This document shows positions 8,627 through 17,230 of a stretch of DNA of 46,981 nt, in pieces (the stretch's first letter is position 1; the number at the start of each line of letters is the position of its first letter). Source of the stretch: an uncultured Sulfolobales archaeon (GTDB taxonomy: Archaea; Thermoproteota; Thermoprotei_A; Sulfolobales; NBVN01); contig CALIBI010000052.1 of NCBI GenBank assembly GCA_938045815.1, positions 1 to 46,981 of the forward strand, written 5' to 3'. Position numbers and translations under genes: made by a program. The notes under the pieces were generated by a model, which was not told the DNA's origin, made no database searches, and was given only the letters and a program-made list of their open reading frames with translations.

Positions 8627-10651
8627 TCAAGAATCACTGTCTTCACGTGTTGTGTTAATGTGCTTGAGAAAATCTGTAAAACCTCTTAAGTCTTCCTCAG
8701 TGTGAGGCGTGTTTTCCTTGATTGCTCTCCTAATAATCCCGCTAGAGATTATCGAGAGTGCTTTCGCTACGACGTCTCTTCTCCTACCCCTACTCTTAGG
8801 CTTCCCTAACAACTGAGTAACTATGTTTTTCTCAACCAGCATCTCAGCAATCGGGCACACGTCAACACACACCCCACAACCTGAACATTTTGAGGAGTCT
8901 ACGCGGGGCTTCCCATCAACTATATTGATAGCGTTTCGAGGGCACCAACTAACACAGCTTAAGCAACCAACGCATTTGAGCCACCTAATACCGAGCTTTA
9001 TAGCAGTGACTACGTCCTCGAACGCATTACTTGATACTGCTTTCATGATGCCGTTCGAGCTTATTCGTATTGAACCGTTAACTGACTTAATTTCTAGTGA
9101 TTCGCTAGATAACGAGTACCTATATCCGAGAATCCTCCACTGACTCAAGAAAGAATCCAGCGGTAACTCGGGAGTAATCTTGATAGAGACTTCCTCACTA
9201 TCTCGTCTCTCCAGCAGTACTGCTTCGAATCCCGACCTCCTGACGAATTCTGAGACCCATGAGGTAGTGGTGATGCCGGCCCACTTCTCGACTCTCCTCC
9301 TCCCTTGAGCTTCAGGGTTATGCCATCTCCACAAGTGTTTCGTTACGTAGTACTCACTCAGCCCACGCTCAGCAGACCAAGTCCTCAGGAATTCTTCCCA
9401 CCTACACCATAACCCCGGATACTTCTTTCTTATCTCATGATATTCTGCGATGTTAGCTGCCGGGCATAAGTAACAACCAAGTCTCTCAAAACCTTCAAAG
9501 TAGAGTGGGTTGACGGGTAGTTTATTAATGTGTATGTAAGACCACACACTTATCTGGTCCCACTCCTGTATGGGAGACATAGACAGTACTCCAGGTAACC
9601 ATCTATTCCTCCACACGCTGCCTGAGAGAGACCTATCGATAGACTCGAAAGCTCTCTGCCCAACAACAGATAAGACACCTCCCTGAAAACTACTCTTGTA
9701 CGCTCTAGCTATGGGGACTAACTTTACTACTTTACAACACCACCTGTAGTCTTTTGCTGGAGGACCGAATACCTCTAAAGCCTCCCAGAACTTACTACCC
9801 GCGTCCGCGTTAATCAGCTTCAAACCATAGATCTCACTAACCTCCCTAACATTCTTGAGTGTTTCAGGGAGTTCTAGACCAGTATCGTTGAACAGCATCG
9901 TGGGTTCTATACCAGCTCTAAGAACTAGGTGAAGAGCTACTAACGAATCCTTACCTCCGGAATAAGAAACAACGACAGGTAACTTAGTCTTACTATGCAT
10001 CACAGCAACATTCTTCACTCCTTTCGAGATTCTCGTCCTGATCCAGAGATCATTACTTCTTATTAAGTCATCGATAGTAGTTTTCTTCTTTATAGGTTCT
10101 TCCGGCTCCCCCCTGAACAGGGTCTGAACCCTAAACCTACCTTTCCTAGCTACTGCTAGCGCTACTGGGTAGCCAGACTTATCAACCACGACTGCTTGCT
10201 CACCTTCCGCACCCCCACCACCAACAGGTTCTAGTGGTTTCGGCTTATCCGTGACGAACTTCCTAACCAATCCCTCATTAAGCGCTAGTACTGAGCTATA
10301 CTTACTTAATCTCCATCTCCAACACATTAAGTCTGGGTCGAAATGGATTCTCCCTACAACGACACCACCAACTATTACTTCCCTCATATCGTCTACGTGG
10401 GGGACCTTATTCAGGAAGAATAAACCCGACTCCAGACCGAGAAGCTTAACTAACTTGGTAGTGCCGAACTCGTTTGTGATTCCTTCCTCGATTATTCTCA
10501 GGTCTCCGAGGAAGCCCGGCCTCAAGTCTCCGGGCTCCCCCACACGCAGTTCTTTTCCAGTAGCTCCACACTTACTGCAGGTTTGTTCTCTGATAGGGAC
10601 GTTACAGTTACTACACCAATACAGCTTGAGCTTGACACCCCACTTCCTCAC
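8627..10651 (-). CDS. PAPS reductase-like protein with zinc ribbon, PUA-like region and ferredoxin tail
   Basis: This 674-residue multidomain protein starts with a zinc ribbon (Cys13, 16, 25, 28), followed by a PUA-like region to about residue 180. The central domain is of the PAPS-reductase/adenine-nucleotide alpha-hydrolase type, with the PP-loop SGGKDS at 231-236, WCCK at 304-307 and CYLCP at 393-397. The C-terminus has two ferredoxin 4Fe-4S motifs (Cys560/563/566/570 and Cys589/592/595/599). The family occurs in many archaea. The PP-loop plus a possible RNA-binding region suggests ATP-dependent sulfur transfer or RNA thiolation rather than classical sulfate reduction, which is inference. 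Start GTG has GGAGG upstream. Confidence 0.88.
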   Translation of the reverse strand: MRKWGVKLKLYWCSNCNVPIREQTCSKCGATGKELRVGEPGDLRPGFLGDLRIIEEGITNEFGTTKLVKLLGLESGLFFLNKVPHVDDMREVIVGGVVVGRIHFDPDLMCWRWRLSKYSSVLALNEGLVRKFVTDKPKPLEPVGGGGAEGEQAVVVDKSGYPVALAVARKGRFRVQTLFRGEPEEPIKKKTTIDDLIRSNDLWIRTRISKGVKNVAVMHSKTKLPVVVSYSGGKDSLVALHLVLRAGIEPTMLFNDTGLELPETLKNVREVSEIYGLKLINADAGSKFWEALEVFGPPAKDYRWCCKVVKLVPIARAYKSSFQGGVLSVVGQRAFESIDRSLSGSVWRNRWLPGVLSMSPIQEWDQISVWSYIHINKLPVNPLYFEGFERLGCYLCPAANIAEYHEIRKKYPGLWCRWEEFLRTWSAERGLSEYYVTKHLWRWHNPEAQGRRRVEKWAGITTTSWVSEFVRRSGFEAVLLERRDSEEVSIKITPELPLDSFLSQWRILGYRYSLSSESLEIKSVNGSIRISSNGIMKAVSSNAFEDVVTAIKLGIRWLKCVGCLSCVSWCPRNAINIVDGKPRVDSSKCSGCGVCVDVCPIAEMLVEKNIVTQLLGKPKSRGRRRDVVAKALSIISSGIIRRAIKENTPHTEEDLRGFTDFLKHINTTREDSDS

Positions 10652-10695
10652 CGAGACACCACCTCCTCACCCATTCCTCCAGCCTCGAGCACAAC

Positions 10696-11736
10696 TCAAG
10701 CAACTAGTTGGTGTCGAGACTTGTAGAATTCGAAGCACCTACTTTTAACCCACTCCAGCAGAGCGTCTACACCAACCCCCGTAAGAGCGCTTATCTTGTA
10801 CACCTCGTCGTTATGGATCTTCTTGACCATACTCAAAACCTCTGTTAGTCTCTCCTCAGAGGTCTCGTCAATCTTGTTTATCGCTACTAGGACGGGCTTA
10901 TCACTAAACATTGCTTTAATCATTTGGAGTAGGTCTATTTGCTGCTCTACTGTGTAGTAGCTAGATGGTCTTGGGTCAATCAAGTATATCACTACGTCAG
11001 CAAGAAACTTAATAGCTACTAAGGCTCTCTTCTCTATCTCGTTGAGTTCCGAGATAGGTCTATCAAGTATTCCTGGAGTATCGAATACCTGAACTCTCAT
11101 GTGGTTTACCTGGAGATGACCAGAGATAATGTTTTTTGTCGTGAATGGGAAGGGAGATACTTCAGGTTTCGATGTCGAGATTCTCCCAACTAATGTTGAC
11201 TTACCTACTTGAGGCATCCCAGAAACAACTACCTTAAGGTTGGTGAAGTCTATGCACGGCAGCTTCCTCAACTCATTAACAGCTACCTCAAGCTTCTTCA
11301 AGTCTTTATTTAGTCTCCTAACAATAGATAACGACCTACCGATAAACTCTCTCAAGTCTTTCTTTGCTTCCTCACTAGTTAGAGCAAGCTTTACTCGAAT
11401 CCTATAGTGCCTCCACAGCTTTCTCACGACTTTCTTGAATCCTCTCAACCTAAGATACGTTGACTTGTAATCAGTTATTCCTGAAATAGCTAGGAGCTCA
11501 GCGTAGAAAGGACTCAATACGTTTGGGTTTGGTAACGCGTTAAGAACCTCAAAAACCTTATTGAGTGTTTCGTACGCTTTATCAAGCCTAACCAAATACC
11601 TCACTACGTCCTTCCTCCTCACTTTCTTAGCTAGAGTGATGGGTTCCGAATACACGTTCATTAACGCTTCCCTAACCTCAGCATAACCCCACACCCTAAC
11701 ACTCCTTAAAGAATTACTCAAGCACTCCTCCTCCAC
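10696..11736 (-). CDS. NOG1-type GTPase
   Basis: This 346-residue GTPase has a helical N-terminal domain of about 160 residues like the NOG1 family. The G domain follows: G1 GMPQVGKST, G2 around PFTT, G3 DTPG, G4 NKID, and a G5-like SAL. The family (COG1084) works in large ribosomal subunit assembly. The archaeal form is shorter than the eukaryotic nucleolar protein, as here. The start overlaps the end of the upstream UPF0248 gene by 19 bases, so they are probably translated from one minus-strand transcript. Confidence 0.9.
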   Translation of the reverse strand: MEEECLSNSLRSVRVWGYAEVREALMNVYSEPITLAKKVRRKDVVRYLVRLDKAYETLNKVFEVLNALPNPNVLSPFYAELLAISGITDYKSTYLRLRGFKKVVRKLWRHYRIRVKLALTSEEAKKDLREFIGRSLSIVRRLNKDLKKLEVAVNELRKLPCIDFTNLKVVVSGMPQVGKSTLVGRISTSKPEVSPFPFTTKNIISGHLQVNHMRVQVFDTPGILDRPISELNEIEKRALVAIKFLADVVIYLIDPRPSSYYTVEQQIDLLQMIKAMFSDKPVLVAINKIDETSEERLTEVLSMVKKIHNDEVYKISALTGVGVDALLEWVKSRCFEFYKSRHQLVA

Positions 11737-11972
11737 AAAACCTCACCCGACTTCCTAATCTCAACTATCCTGTGGAGAGGTATGATAGTGTCTCCCAAGA
11801 CTACCCTATCCTTCATCAACCTCGTGACCTCACTAAGTCTGATTTCTTTCAGGGAGTTGCTGGCTTTCCTATCCAAGACTACCATAACGTAGTTCCCCAG
11901 CTCCTCAGCCGGCACAGTATGAATTATTTTCTTGATTAACTCGTAGTTTTCCAGTCTCTTAATCGCGCGCAC
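11718..11972 (-). CDS. UPF0248 (DUF504) family protein
   Basis: This 84-residue protein has the family hallmark at its C-terminus: a conserved DTIIPLHRIVEIRKSGEVLWRR stretch (written here in two parts: DTIIPLHRIVEI, then RKSGEVLWRR). The preceding half gives a short beta-rich fold with VMVVLDR. DUF504 proteins are small archaeal proteins of unknown role, often beside RNA-processing or translation genes. It starts at GTG and overlaps the NOG1-like gene, suggesting a shared function in ribosome or RNA metabolism. Confidence 0.82.
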   Translation of the reverse strand: MRAIKRLENYELIKKIIHTVPAEELGNYVMVVLDRKASNSLKEIRLSEVTRLMKDRVVLGDTIIPLHRIVEIRKSGEVLWRRSA

Positions 11973-12052
11973 CTCACACCATAATCATCTACTTATTATG
12001 CTTGGTATTAAACCTTATATTATGTGTTTAACTCAATTAATTAGGTGTTTGT

Positions 12053-12661
12053 ATGGCGTACGAGAGAATAGGAACTGGTGCTACGGCGGTCGGTATTAAG
12101 ACTAAGGATGGTGTTGTGCTAGCTGCTGAGAAGAGAGTGTCTTACGGCGGGTTCGTCATGAGTAGGGGTGGTAGGAAGGTATTCGCTATTAAAGACAGGT
12201 TCGGCTTAGCTTTCGCTGGTCTATTCTCTGATATCCAAACACTGAATAGAGCTATGAACGTGTTAATACATTCCTACGAGTTAGAGAATAATAGACCTAT
12301 GAGTGTTCACTCAGCAGCTAGGTTGCTGTCCGTCATCCTATACCAGAATAAGTGGCTACCATACATATCTGAGGTGATTTTCGGAGGTATTGACGAGACA
12401 GGGACGCACCTCTACGTCATGGATATGCTTGGATCACTAATAGAGGATGTTTACGCGGCTATAGGTTCTGGAGCTCCGATAGCTATAGGTATTATTGAGT
12501 CTAAGTATAGGGAAGACATCTCCGTAGAGGAAGCTACGCAAGTAGCTGTAGAGGCTGTTTCCGCAGCCATAAAGAGAGACGCTCTATCAGGGGACGGCGT
12601 AGATGTCGTGGTAATAAAGCCTGGAGGAGTGACTGAGAAGTTTGTGAGTCTAGCGACATGA
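12053..12661 (+). CDS. psmB: Proteasome beta subunit, apparently non-catalytic paralog
   Basis: This 202-residue protein is a clear 20S proteasome beta subunit (TAVGIKTKDGVVLAAEKR, GSGAPIAIG, SGDGVDVVVI). Asp17- and Lys33-equivalents are present, but the catalytic Thr1 position reads Ala (GATAVGI instead of TTTVGI). In Crenarchaea one of two beta paralogs has this form and serves a structural role while a second gene carries the active threonine, so loss of Thr1 is expected rather than damage. It is first in an operon with endonuclease V and riboflavin kinase. A TATA-like TTATATT lies about 30 bases upstream and an AGGTG site precedes the ATG. Confidence 0.93.
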   Translation: MAYERIGTGATAVGIKTKDGVVLAAEKRVSYGGFVMSRGGRKVFAIKDRFGLAFAGLFSDIQTLNRAMNVLIHSYELENNRPMSVHSAARLLSVILYQNKWLPYISEVIFGGIDETGTHLYVMDMLGSLIEDVYAAIGSGAPIAIGIIESKYREDISVEEATQVAVEAVSAAIKRDALSGDGVDVVVIKPGGVTEKFVSLAT

Positions 12662-12674
12662 GGAATAAGTACTC

Positions 12675-13322
12675 ATGCTATTCTTCGATCAACACAGAGC
12701 TTCAGCACTACAGAAGAAGCTTTCTGAGTTGGTTGATACTAAGTACGAGCCAACTAAGATAGACCTAGTGGTTGGGTTAGACTTATCTTACGTTGGTGAT
12801 GAAGGGATAGCTATAGCTACACTACATAACTACCCGGACATGAGTCTAGTTAAGTATGCTGTAGCTTCAGACGAGGTACGCGTCCCCTACATACCAGGAT
12901 TACTGGCTTTCAGGGAAGCACCACTAATGTTTGCTGCTTACGAACTACTAAACGCGGACCCGGACTTAATTCTGGTTAACGGGCACGGGATAACGCACCC
13001 AAGGTCCTTCGGCATAGCATCACACGTGGGCGTGGTTCTCGACAAACCTACCGTAGGTGTTGCTAGGAGGATTCTCTCAGGTAGGGAGGTAGTGATTAAC
13101 GGGGAGAGATACCTAGAAAACAACGGCGTGTTAGGAGCTTACGTGGTCGTGAGAGGCGTGACTAAAACCTACTTAAGTATAGGTCATAAAGTTAGTCTAA
13201 GATTCATAGTAGAGATCACACCGAAGTTATTCAAGAATCACGAACTACCGGAACCAATATATACCGCAGACAGAATTTCTAAGCAGGTGAGGAGTAAGAT
13301 TGCACATAGTACTCGAGGGTAG
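12675..13322 (+). CDS. nfi: Endonuclease V
   Basis: This 215-residue protein matches endonuclease V, which nicks DNA (or RNA) one base beyond deaminated adenine (inosine). The YIPGLLAFRE motif near residue 73 recognises hypoxanthine. Acidic residues of the metal site are seen in GLDLSY (Asp near 36), FRE and the later NGHGITHPR region. Archaeal enzymes are about 200-220 residues, as here. It lies 13 bases after the proteasome gene and overlaps riboflavin kinase by 23 bases. A role in repairing heat-induced deamination fits a thermophile. Confidence 0.92.
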   Translation: MLFFDQHRASALQKKLSELVDTKYEPTKIDLVVGLDLSYVGDEGIAIATLHNYPDMSLVKYAVASDEVRVPYIPGLLAFREAPLMFAAYELLNADPDLILVNGHGITHPRSFGIASHVGVVLDKPTVGVARRILSGREVVINGERYLENNGVLGAYVVVRGVTKTYLSIGHKVSLRFIVEITPKLFKNHELPEPIYTADRISKQVRSKIAHSTRG

Positions 13323-13713
13323 GGTAGTCACGGGCTTCAAAGTTGGAGCTAAGTATGTTTCTATGTCACCATACAACATAATCCTGACTGAGTTAATAGA
13401 TGAGGAACCATACCCAGGAACACTCAACATAGAAATAAACAAAACATACGAGGAACTAATTAAGGAATGCACACCCTCAACCATAAGAAGCTTAATAGTT
13501 AGTGGGGTTAAGAAAGGAGGCTTCTACTACTGGTTCGGCAAAATACCTGAGATCCCTAACGAGTGGGTTTTAGTGATTAGACCATACCTAAGCAAACACA
13601 AACCAAACATCATAGAAATAATCTCAGCACACAACCTAAGAGAAAAACTCTCCCTAACAGACGGAAAACCACTAAAAATAAAGATATACTGCGCAGACTT
13701 CATGTCACTTTAA
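13300..13713 (+). CDS. ribK: CTP-dependent riboflavin kinase
   Basis: This 137-residue protein of the archaeal DUF120/RibK family makes FMN from riboflavin using CTP. The diagnostic EGRVVTGFKVGAKYVSM and PYPGTLNIEI segments (residues about 6-22 and 38-47) are present, and the length is near the usual 130-140. The TTG start lies within the end of the endonuclease V gene. Its last 85 bases are duplicated 6.8 kb downstream past the RuBisCO-like gene. This is the intact copy and the downstream one is only the 3' end. The 3' part is strikingly poor in G and T at wobble positions. Confidence 0.9.
   Translation: MHIVLEGRVVTGFKVGAKYVSMSPYNIILTELIDEEPYPGTLNIEINKTYEELIKECTPSTIRSLIVSGVKKGGFYYWFGKIPEIPNEWVLVIRPYLSKHKPNIIEIISAHNLREKLSLTDGKPLKIKIYCADFMSL
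13629..13713 (+). repeat. Left direct repeat: 3' end of ribK
   Basis: These last 85 bases of ribK recur at 20441-20521 in the same orientation. They share, for example, ACACAACCTAAGAGAAAAAC and ATATACTGCGCAGACTTCAT. Differences are a few substitutions and one 3-base gap. Together they bracket 6.8 kb and look like the direct repeats left when an element enters the 3' end of a gene and restores it. Confidence 0.85.
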
Positions 13714-13829
13714 CTACTTCACCCACTTTGGGGGTTTCGGATGCTTTAAGGGTTTTATATAGTAGTATAAAAGCGTGATTCAAAAATTCGTTAAAGTGCT
13801 TGAAGACCAAACCCCGAATTAAAAAAGAA

Positions 13830-13854
13830 AATATAAAATTTAAAATTTTATATT
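13830..13854 (-). terminator. AT-rich palindrome after the UPF0261 gene
   Basis: Arms AATATAAAATTT and AAATTTTATATT meet around 13842, forming a near-perfect AT hairpin that includes the TAA stop of the UPF0261 gene. It lies where transcription from the minus strand should end. Being entirely A and T it could equally be a weak bidirectional promoter element, and 13753-13772 nearby also contains TATA-like sequence. Confidence 0.35.
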
Positions 13855-15262
13855 AAGGAGGTGTAAGATTTAATTTTTTGAAGTCATTTAATGAGAGAGT
13901 CCAGAATTCCGTGAAGTATGCTCCTTTCTTCCATCTTCCTGCAAGCATATCATCCAGTATTCTTGCTATGAGTAGGCCAAAGTCTTTCTCGTTTATGTGT
14001 TTATCACATACTATTAGATCTAGGTTCTCCTTGCTTAAGTCCAAGTGCTTACTTAATTCATCCACAAATGCTACCGACCTTAAGCTCCACTCAGGCTTCT
14101 CTGGGTGTGATGCCCAGAAAGGTCCTGAGCCCGGACCAGCCCAACCTAGTTCGAGAGACGGCTCACGTATGTCGTAAGCACTCCAGCCTCTCATAGGAAC
14201 CACTAGCGCTGTAGGTCCTTTAGACTTGTTTAGTCTAACAGCCATCTCCTGCGCTAAACGTCTCGCCTCTATGGGTAGAGTTCCTATTACTGTGACCATT
14301 GGGTGGTGCACGTGTATCCTTCTGCCTGGAAGTCCTTCTGCCTCCTCCACCTCAAATTCTCTTTCAGTAACTAAGGATTTCTTTCCTTTAACCTCTACTC
14401 TGGGTCCGAAGTTGATCATATCAGCACCGCCCGTCGACACTACCTGAGGTATTCCCTTCTCCCCTGCTGCTGTGAGTCGTTCAGGACCAGCGCTGAGGAC
14501 ACCGCCGCAAACTAGATCTGTAAGCTCGTGAGTTGTTATGTCGGCTACAGCTGCTATGAAACCATCTCTAATTAATTCCTCTAACGACCTACCTCCAGTA
14601 CCAACAGCATGCAGTATCATTGAGTCATAACCCTTCTGTTCAAAGTACTCTGAGACGGTTTTAACGCAAGGGGTAGTGGTGCCGAACATAGTATACCCTA
14701 TGAGAGGTTTCAACACAACTCCTGGCTCAGGCGCTTTAGCCGCGCCCACAGCGGCCCCAGCAGCTGCCGCTAATATTTTCGCAGTCACGACGTTAATACC
14801 TTTCTCAGCTAGGGGATACCACATAGCTAAGTCTTTGATGTCTATGTAAGGTCTTACATCACCTGAGGCCATAGTGGATAACATGAACTTCCCAACACCG
14901 TATGGTAGGGCTCGCATGATCCTGCTAGCTATGGAGGTTCCTAACGAACCTCCGAAAGCGATCGCGCTTTTTATCTTGCCTTCCTCATAAAGTTTACGAG
15001 CTATCTTAATGCCACCAGCCACTATATACTCGGCAGCCTTTTCTCTCGTTATTTTACTTAATTCTTCAGCGGTAATGCCTGCTTCTCTAGCTACATCCTC
15101 TATCGATATATCGGCCCATCCTACAGGCTTTCCTGAAACAGTGAGTTCCATAAAGATAGGTCTGCCGCCAGCGCGCTTCACTAACTCAATCAGGAATTTA
15201 AGCTCTGGACCCTTAGTATCAGCTATGCCCATAACAAGAACTCCGGGTACTTCTGAACTCAT
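13853..15262 (-). CDS. UPF0261 / Tm-1-like ATP-binding protein
   Basis: This 469-residue protein is of the UPF0261 family, whose N-terminal half corresponds to the ATP-binding domain of tomato Tm-1. Visible hallmarks are the start (VLVMGIADTKGPELKFL), FGGSLGTSIASRIM near residue 103, MFGTTTPCV near 192, FHAVGTGG-like LHAVGTGGRSLEEL and VSTGGADMINFG. Length is the usual 400-470. The biochemical role is unknown. In bacteria and fungi it is linked or fused to the TIM-barrel 'PEP hydrolase' family, whose member lies just upstream here, so the two probably act together, perhaps as an ATP-using activation step. The ATG has a TATA box and two direct repeats upstream. Confidence 0.88.
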   Translation of the reverse strand: MSSEVPGVLVMGIADTKGPELKFLIELVKRAGGRPIFMELTVSGKPVGWADISIEDVAREAGITAEELSKITREKAAEYIVAGGIKIARKLYEEGKIKSAIAFGGSLGTSIASRIMRALPYGVGKFMLSTMASGDVRPYIDIKDLAMWYPLAEKGINVVTAKILAAAAGAAVGAAKAPEPGVVLKPLIGYTMFGTTTPCVKTVSEYFEQKGYDSMILHAVGTGGRSLEELIRDGFIAAVADITTHELTDLVCGGVLSAGPERLTAAGEKGIPQVVSTGGADMINFGPRVEVKGKKSLVTEREFEVEEAEGLPGRRIHVHHPMVTVIGTLPIEARRLAQEMAVRLNKSKGPTALVVPMRGWSAYDIREPSLELGWAGPGSGPFWASHPEKPEWSLRSVAFVDELSKHLDLSKENLDLIVCDKHINEKDFGLLIARILDDMLAGRWKKGAYFTEFWTLSLNDFKKLNLTPP

Positions 15263-15263
15263 A

Positions 15264-15306
15264 ATTAATACCTCTCAGTATAGTATTAATACCAGAGTTT
15301 TTAAAC
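15264..15306 (-). promoter_or_regulatory. Promoter with paired direct repeats for the UPF0261 gene
   Basis: On the minus strand a TATA-like GTTTAAAAA (about 15298-15306) is followed by two copies of GGTATTAAT (15293-15285 and 15272-15264), whose starts are 21 bases apart, two helical turns. They straddle the expected transcription start just before the ATG. Equal-phase direct repeats at this place suit a dimeric or tandem-binding repressor. No regulator gene is recognisable in the island. Confidence 0.35.
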
Positions 15307-15401
15307 ATTCCGTACATGAGAGAATCCGTGTTAGCTTGAATTTAGTGCCTGAATAAAATATAAAAAAGTTGTAGGGTCCATTATGCTCAAAACTTTTTAC
15401 T

Positions 15402-16268
15402 TCACTTAAGCCTTAACTTCCATGGCTCTATCTTTATGGATTTCCATCTCTTGCATTCTTCTAACAAGAACTTCTTCACTGGGGTTCTCTCTATAGCAGA
15501 GCCCGACACAAACCCGACAGCCTTAGTGGCGCTTAGTACGCGAGCGACGGTCTCAGGATCTTCCATCGGGCCTCCATGCGTTATCGATATAAAATCACCC
15601 TCTGGTCTTACTCTGTAAGCCACATCTAGAAGTTTATTCGTTCTCTCAATGGCTTCTTCTATCGTGATAGTAGTTTTAGCACCCACTATTCCGCCAGTAG
15701 TCAGACCTACGTGAACCGCTATCAAGTCAACACCCGCTTTTGCTAGAGCTTCAACCTCATCTTCTGTGAAGGCGTAGCCGAGAGTAAACATATCCATCTC
15801 ACGAGCTATCTTAAGTACTTTAACTTCCTTGTCATAACCCATGCCAGTCTCCTCTAGGTTTCTTCTGAATAGTGAGTTCTTATCGATTAGTCCTACTGTC
15901 GGGAAGTTCTGAATACCTGAGAACCCCGTCTCCTTCAGTTTCTCTAGGTATTCAGACCATATGGTCCTCGGGTCCTGAGCACATACTCCAGCCAACACAA
16001 GCGAATTCTTAACACGCGGGAGTATCTCGCGACCCATCTTTATGATTAGTCTATTGGTATCGAATATGGGCATTAGACCTGAGAGCGAGCCTACCCCTAA
16101 ATGCCTTCCGAAGCCAGAGTTATACACACCTATAACATCTATGCCTGCTATATCAAATATCTTGGTGAAGAACCCGTCTCCAGCACTAGCAATAATTATT
16201 ATCCTGCCAGCTTTTACCTCACTCCATAATTTTTCGAGAGCTTTCTCACGAGGCACGAACTTAGCCAT
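15402..16268 (-). CDS. TIM-barrel protein, phosphoenolpyruvate hydrolase-like family (copy 1)
   Basis: This 288-residue protein belongs to the TIM-barrel family labelled PEP hydrolase-like, which accompanies Tm-1/UPF0261 proteins. Shared motifs with copy 2 are YNSG, GSLSGLMP, LAGVC, GFSGIQNFPTVGLID, NLEETGMGYDKEV, TTITIEEA and HGGP. This copy is the more divergent, for example IASAGDG in place of the canonical VGAG-G-G. The starts of both copies align (MAKFVPR here). A 106-bp stretch (15822-15927) is identical in DNA to copy 2. It lies 139 bases upstream of UPF0261 on the same strand. The reaction is unknown; a lyase or hydrolase acting on an oxo-acid is plausible. Confidence 0.82.
   Translation of the reverse strand: MAKFVPREKALEKLWSEVKAGRIIIIASAGDGFFTKIFDIAGIDVIGVYNSGFGRHLGVGSLSGLMPIFDTNRLIIKMGREILPRVKNSLVLAGVCAQDPRTIWSEYLEKLKETGFSGIQNFPTVGLIDKNSLFRRNLEETGMGYDKEVKVLKIAREMDMFTLGYAFTEDEVEALAKAGVDLIAVHVGLTTGGIVGAKTTITIEEAIERTNKLLDVAYRVRPEGDFISITHGGPMEDPETVARVLSATKAVGFVSGSAIERTPVKKFLLEECKRWKSIKIEPWKLRLK
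15822..15927 (-). repeat. 106-bp perfect inverted repeat, copy 1
   Basis: This interval inside TIM-barrel copy 1 is identical, in reverse orientation, to 18224-18329 inside copy 2. It encodes GFSGIQNFPTV through GMGYDKEV in both. The sequences diverge immediately outside, including at silent positions, which is far from what ordinary conservation would give. Confidence 0.93.
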
Positions 16269-16431
16269 ACAAACAACTCATTTAAGATTGAGTATCTAAT
16301 TATTTAAATCTTTACAATAAAGACTCTTTATGTGTGCATAAAAGTAATTGCAGTACTGAATTATAACTCTCTAAGAAATTGAGCACCTGCTCGGACTCAG
16401 GCACTATAACTGCTTATGAGAGCCCATTTGA

Positions 16432-17139
16432 CTAATCTAGCTGGGTGACCTGCAGCACTATATTAAAGATGTTAACTCTGTTGGATATAACTATATCTTC
16501 ATAGTGTCCTGTGCTGGTAACTATCTTACCGAATTTGCTTTTACTAAATAATTCGAGGAGTGTTTCTCGTGTTGAGCGGTACATGTAGAGGGTTGCCAAG
16601 CCCTTGTCCTCGAGCACCACTCTTGGCTCTAAACTTACTAACGCTTTCTATTAAAGCTCAGCCCCTACATAATCCTCTACCGCGAACTTGCTCAGATCTG
16701 GACCTCCACACATTACGTTCACAGCACCATACCTCCTATCCAGCAGTACCTTTGCTACAGTCCTTGCGTTCATTGTTGACGAAATGAAAACGTTTTGAAT
16801 CCTCGCCTAACTGCATTACTAACTATGGCGGCTCTGGAAGAAGTTCTGATCACTAACTTACTTATGCCTCTCTTCAAGTAGGTCACCCAACACCTCATGA
16901 GGTCACTAGGCAAGTTATTTACCGCTTCTGGAGGCTTTACCCCACGTACCTCAGCTAAGAGAGGCAACTTCCTCGATTTAGCAAAGTTAACGGCCTCACT
17001 AAGTTCAGAAAACGCGTAGATGTGTTTGAAGCCTAAGCTAAGAGCGACTGTTACCGTAGTTAAGAATCTCAGTACCTCTATCAATGATCATGGCATCCGC
17101 CTCCTTATCTAACCCTCCCTCAAACTATGTAACATGTAC
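16432..17139 (-). pseudogene. comB: Decayed comB, 2-phosphosulfolactate phosphatase
   Basis: Pieces of a ComB-family protein lie in successive frames. First comes IEVLRFLTTVTVALSLG ... RAAIVSNAVRRGF (to about 16795), then FISSTMNARTVAKVLL ... MCGGPDLSKFAVEDYVGA (to about 16655), then LIESVSKFRAK, then VVLEDKGLATLYMYRSTRET to the TAG at 16432. At least three indels are needed, near 16793-16796 (A-run one base short), 16655-16661 and 16613-16625. Upstream, a possible N-terminal piece (17085-17139) also has a stop. ComB removes phosphate from phosphosulfolactate in coenzyme M synthesis. Several independent lesions make assembly error unlikely. Confidence 0.8.
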
Positions 17140-17230
17140 GGTAACTACTACAACCCACCCGTGAGTTTATCGTTAAATATGTGAAAAATAAAGATTTTTA
17201 GCTGTAAAAATTATAATTTAATCTTAACAA

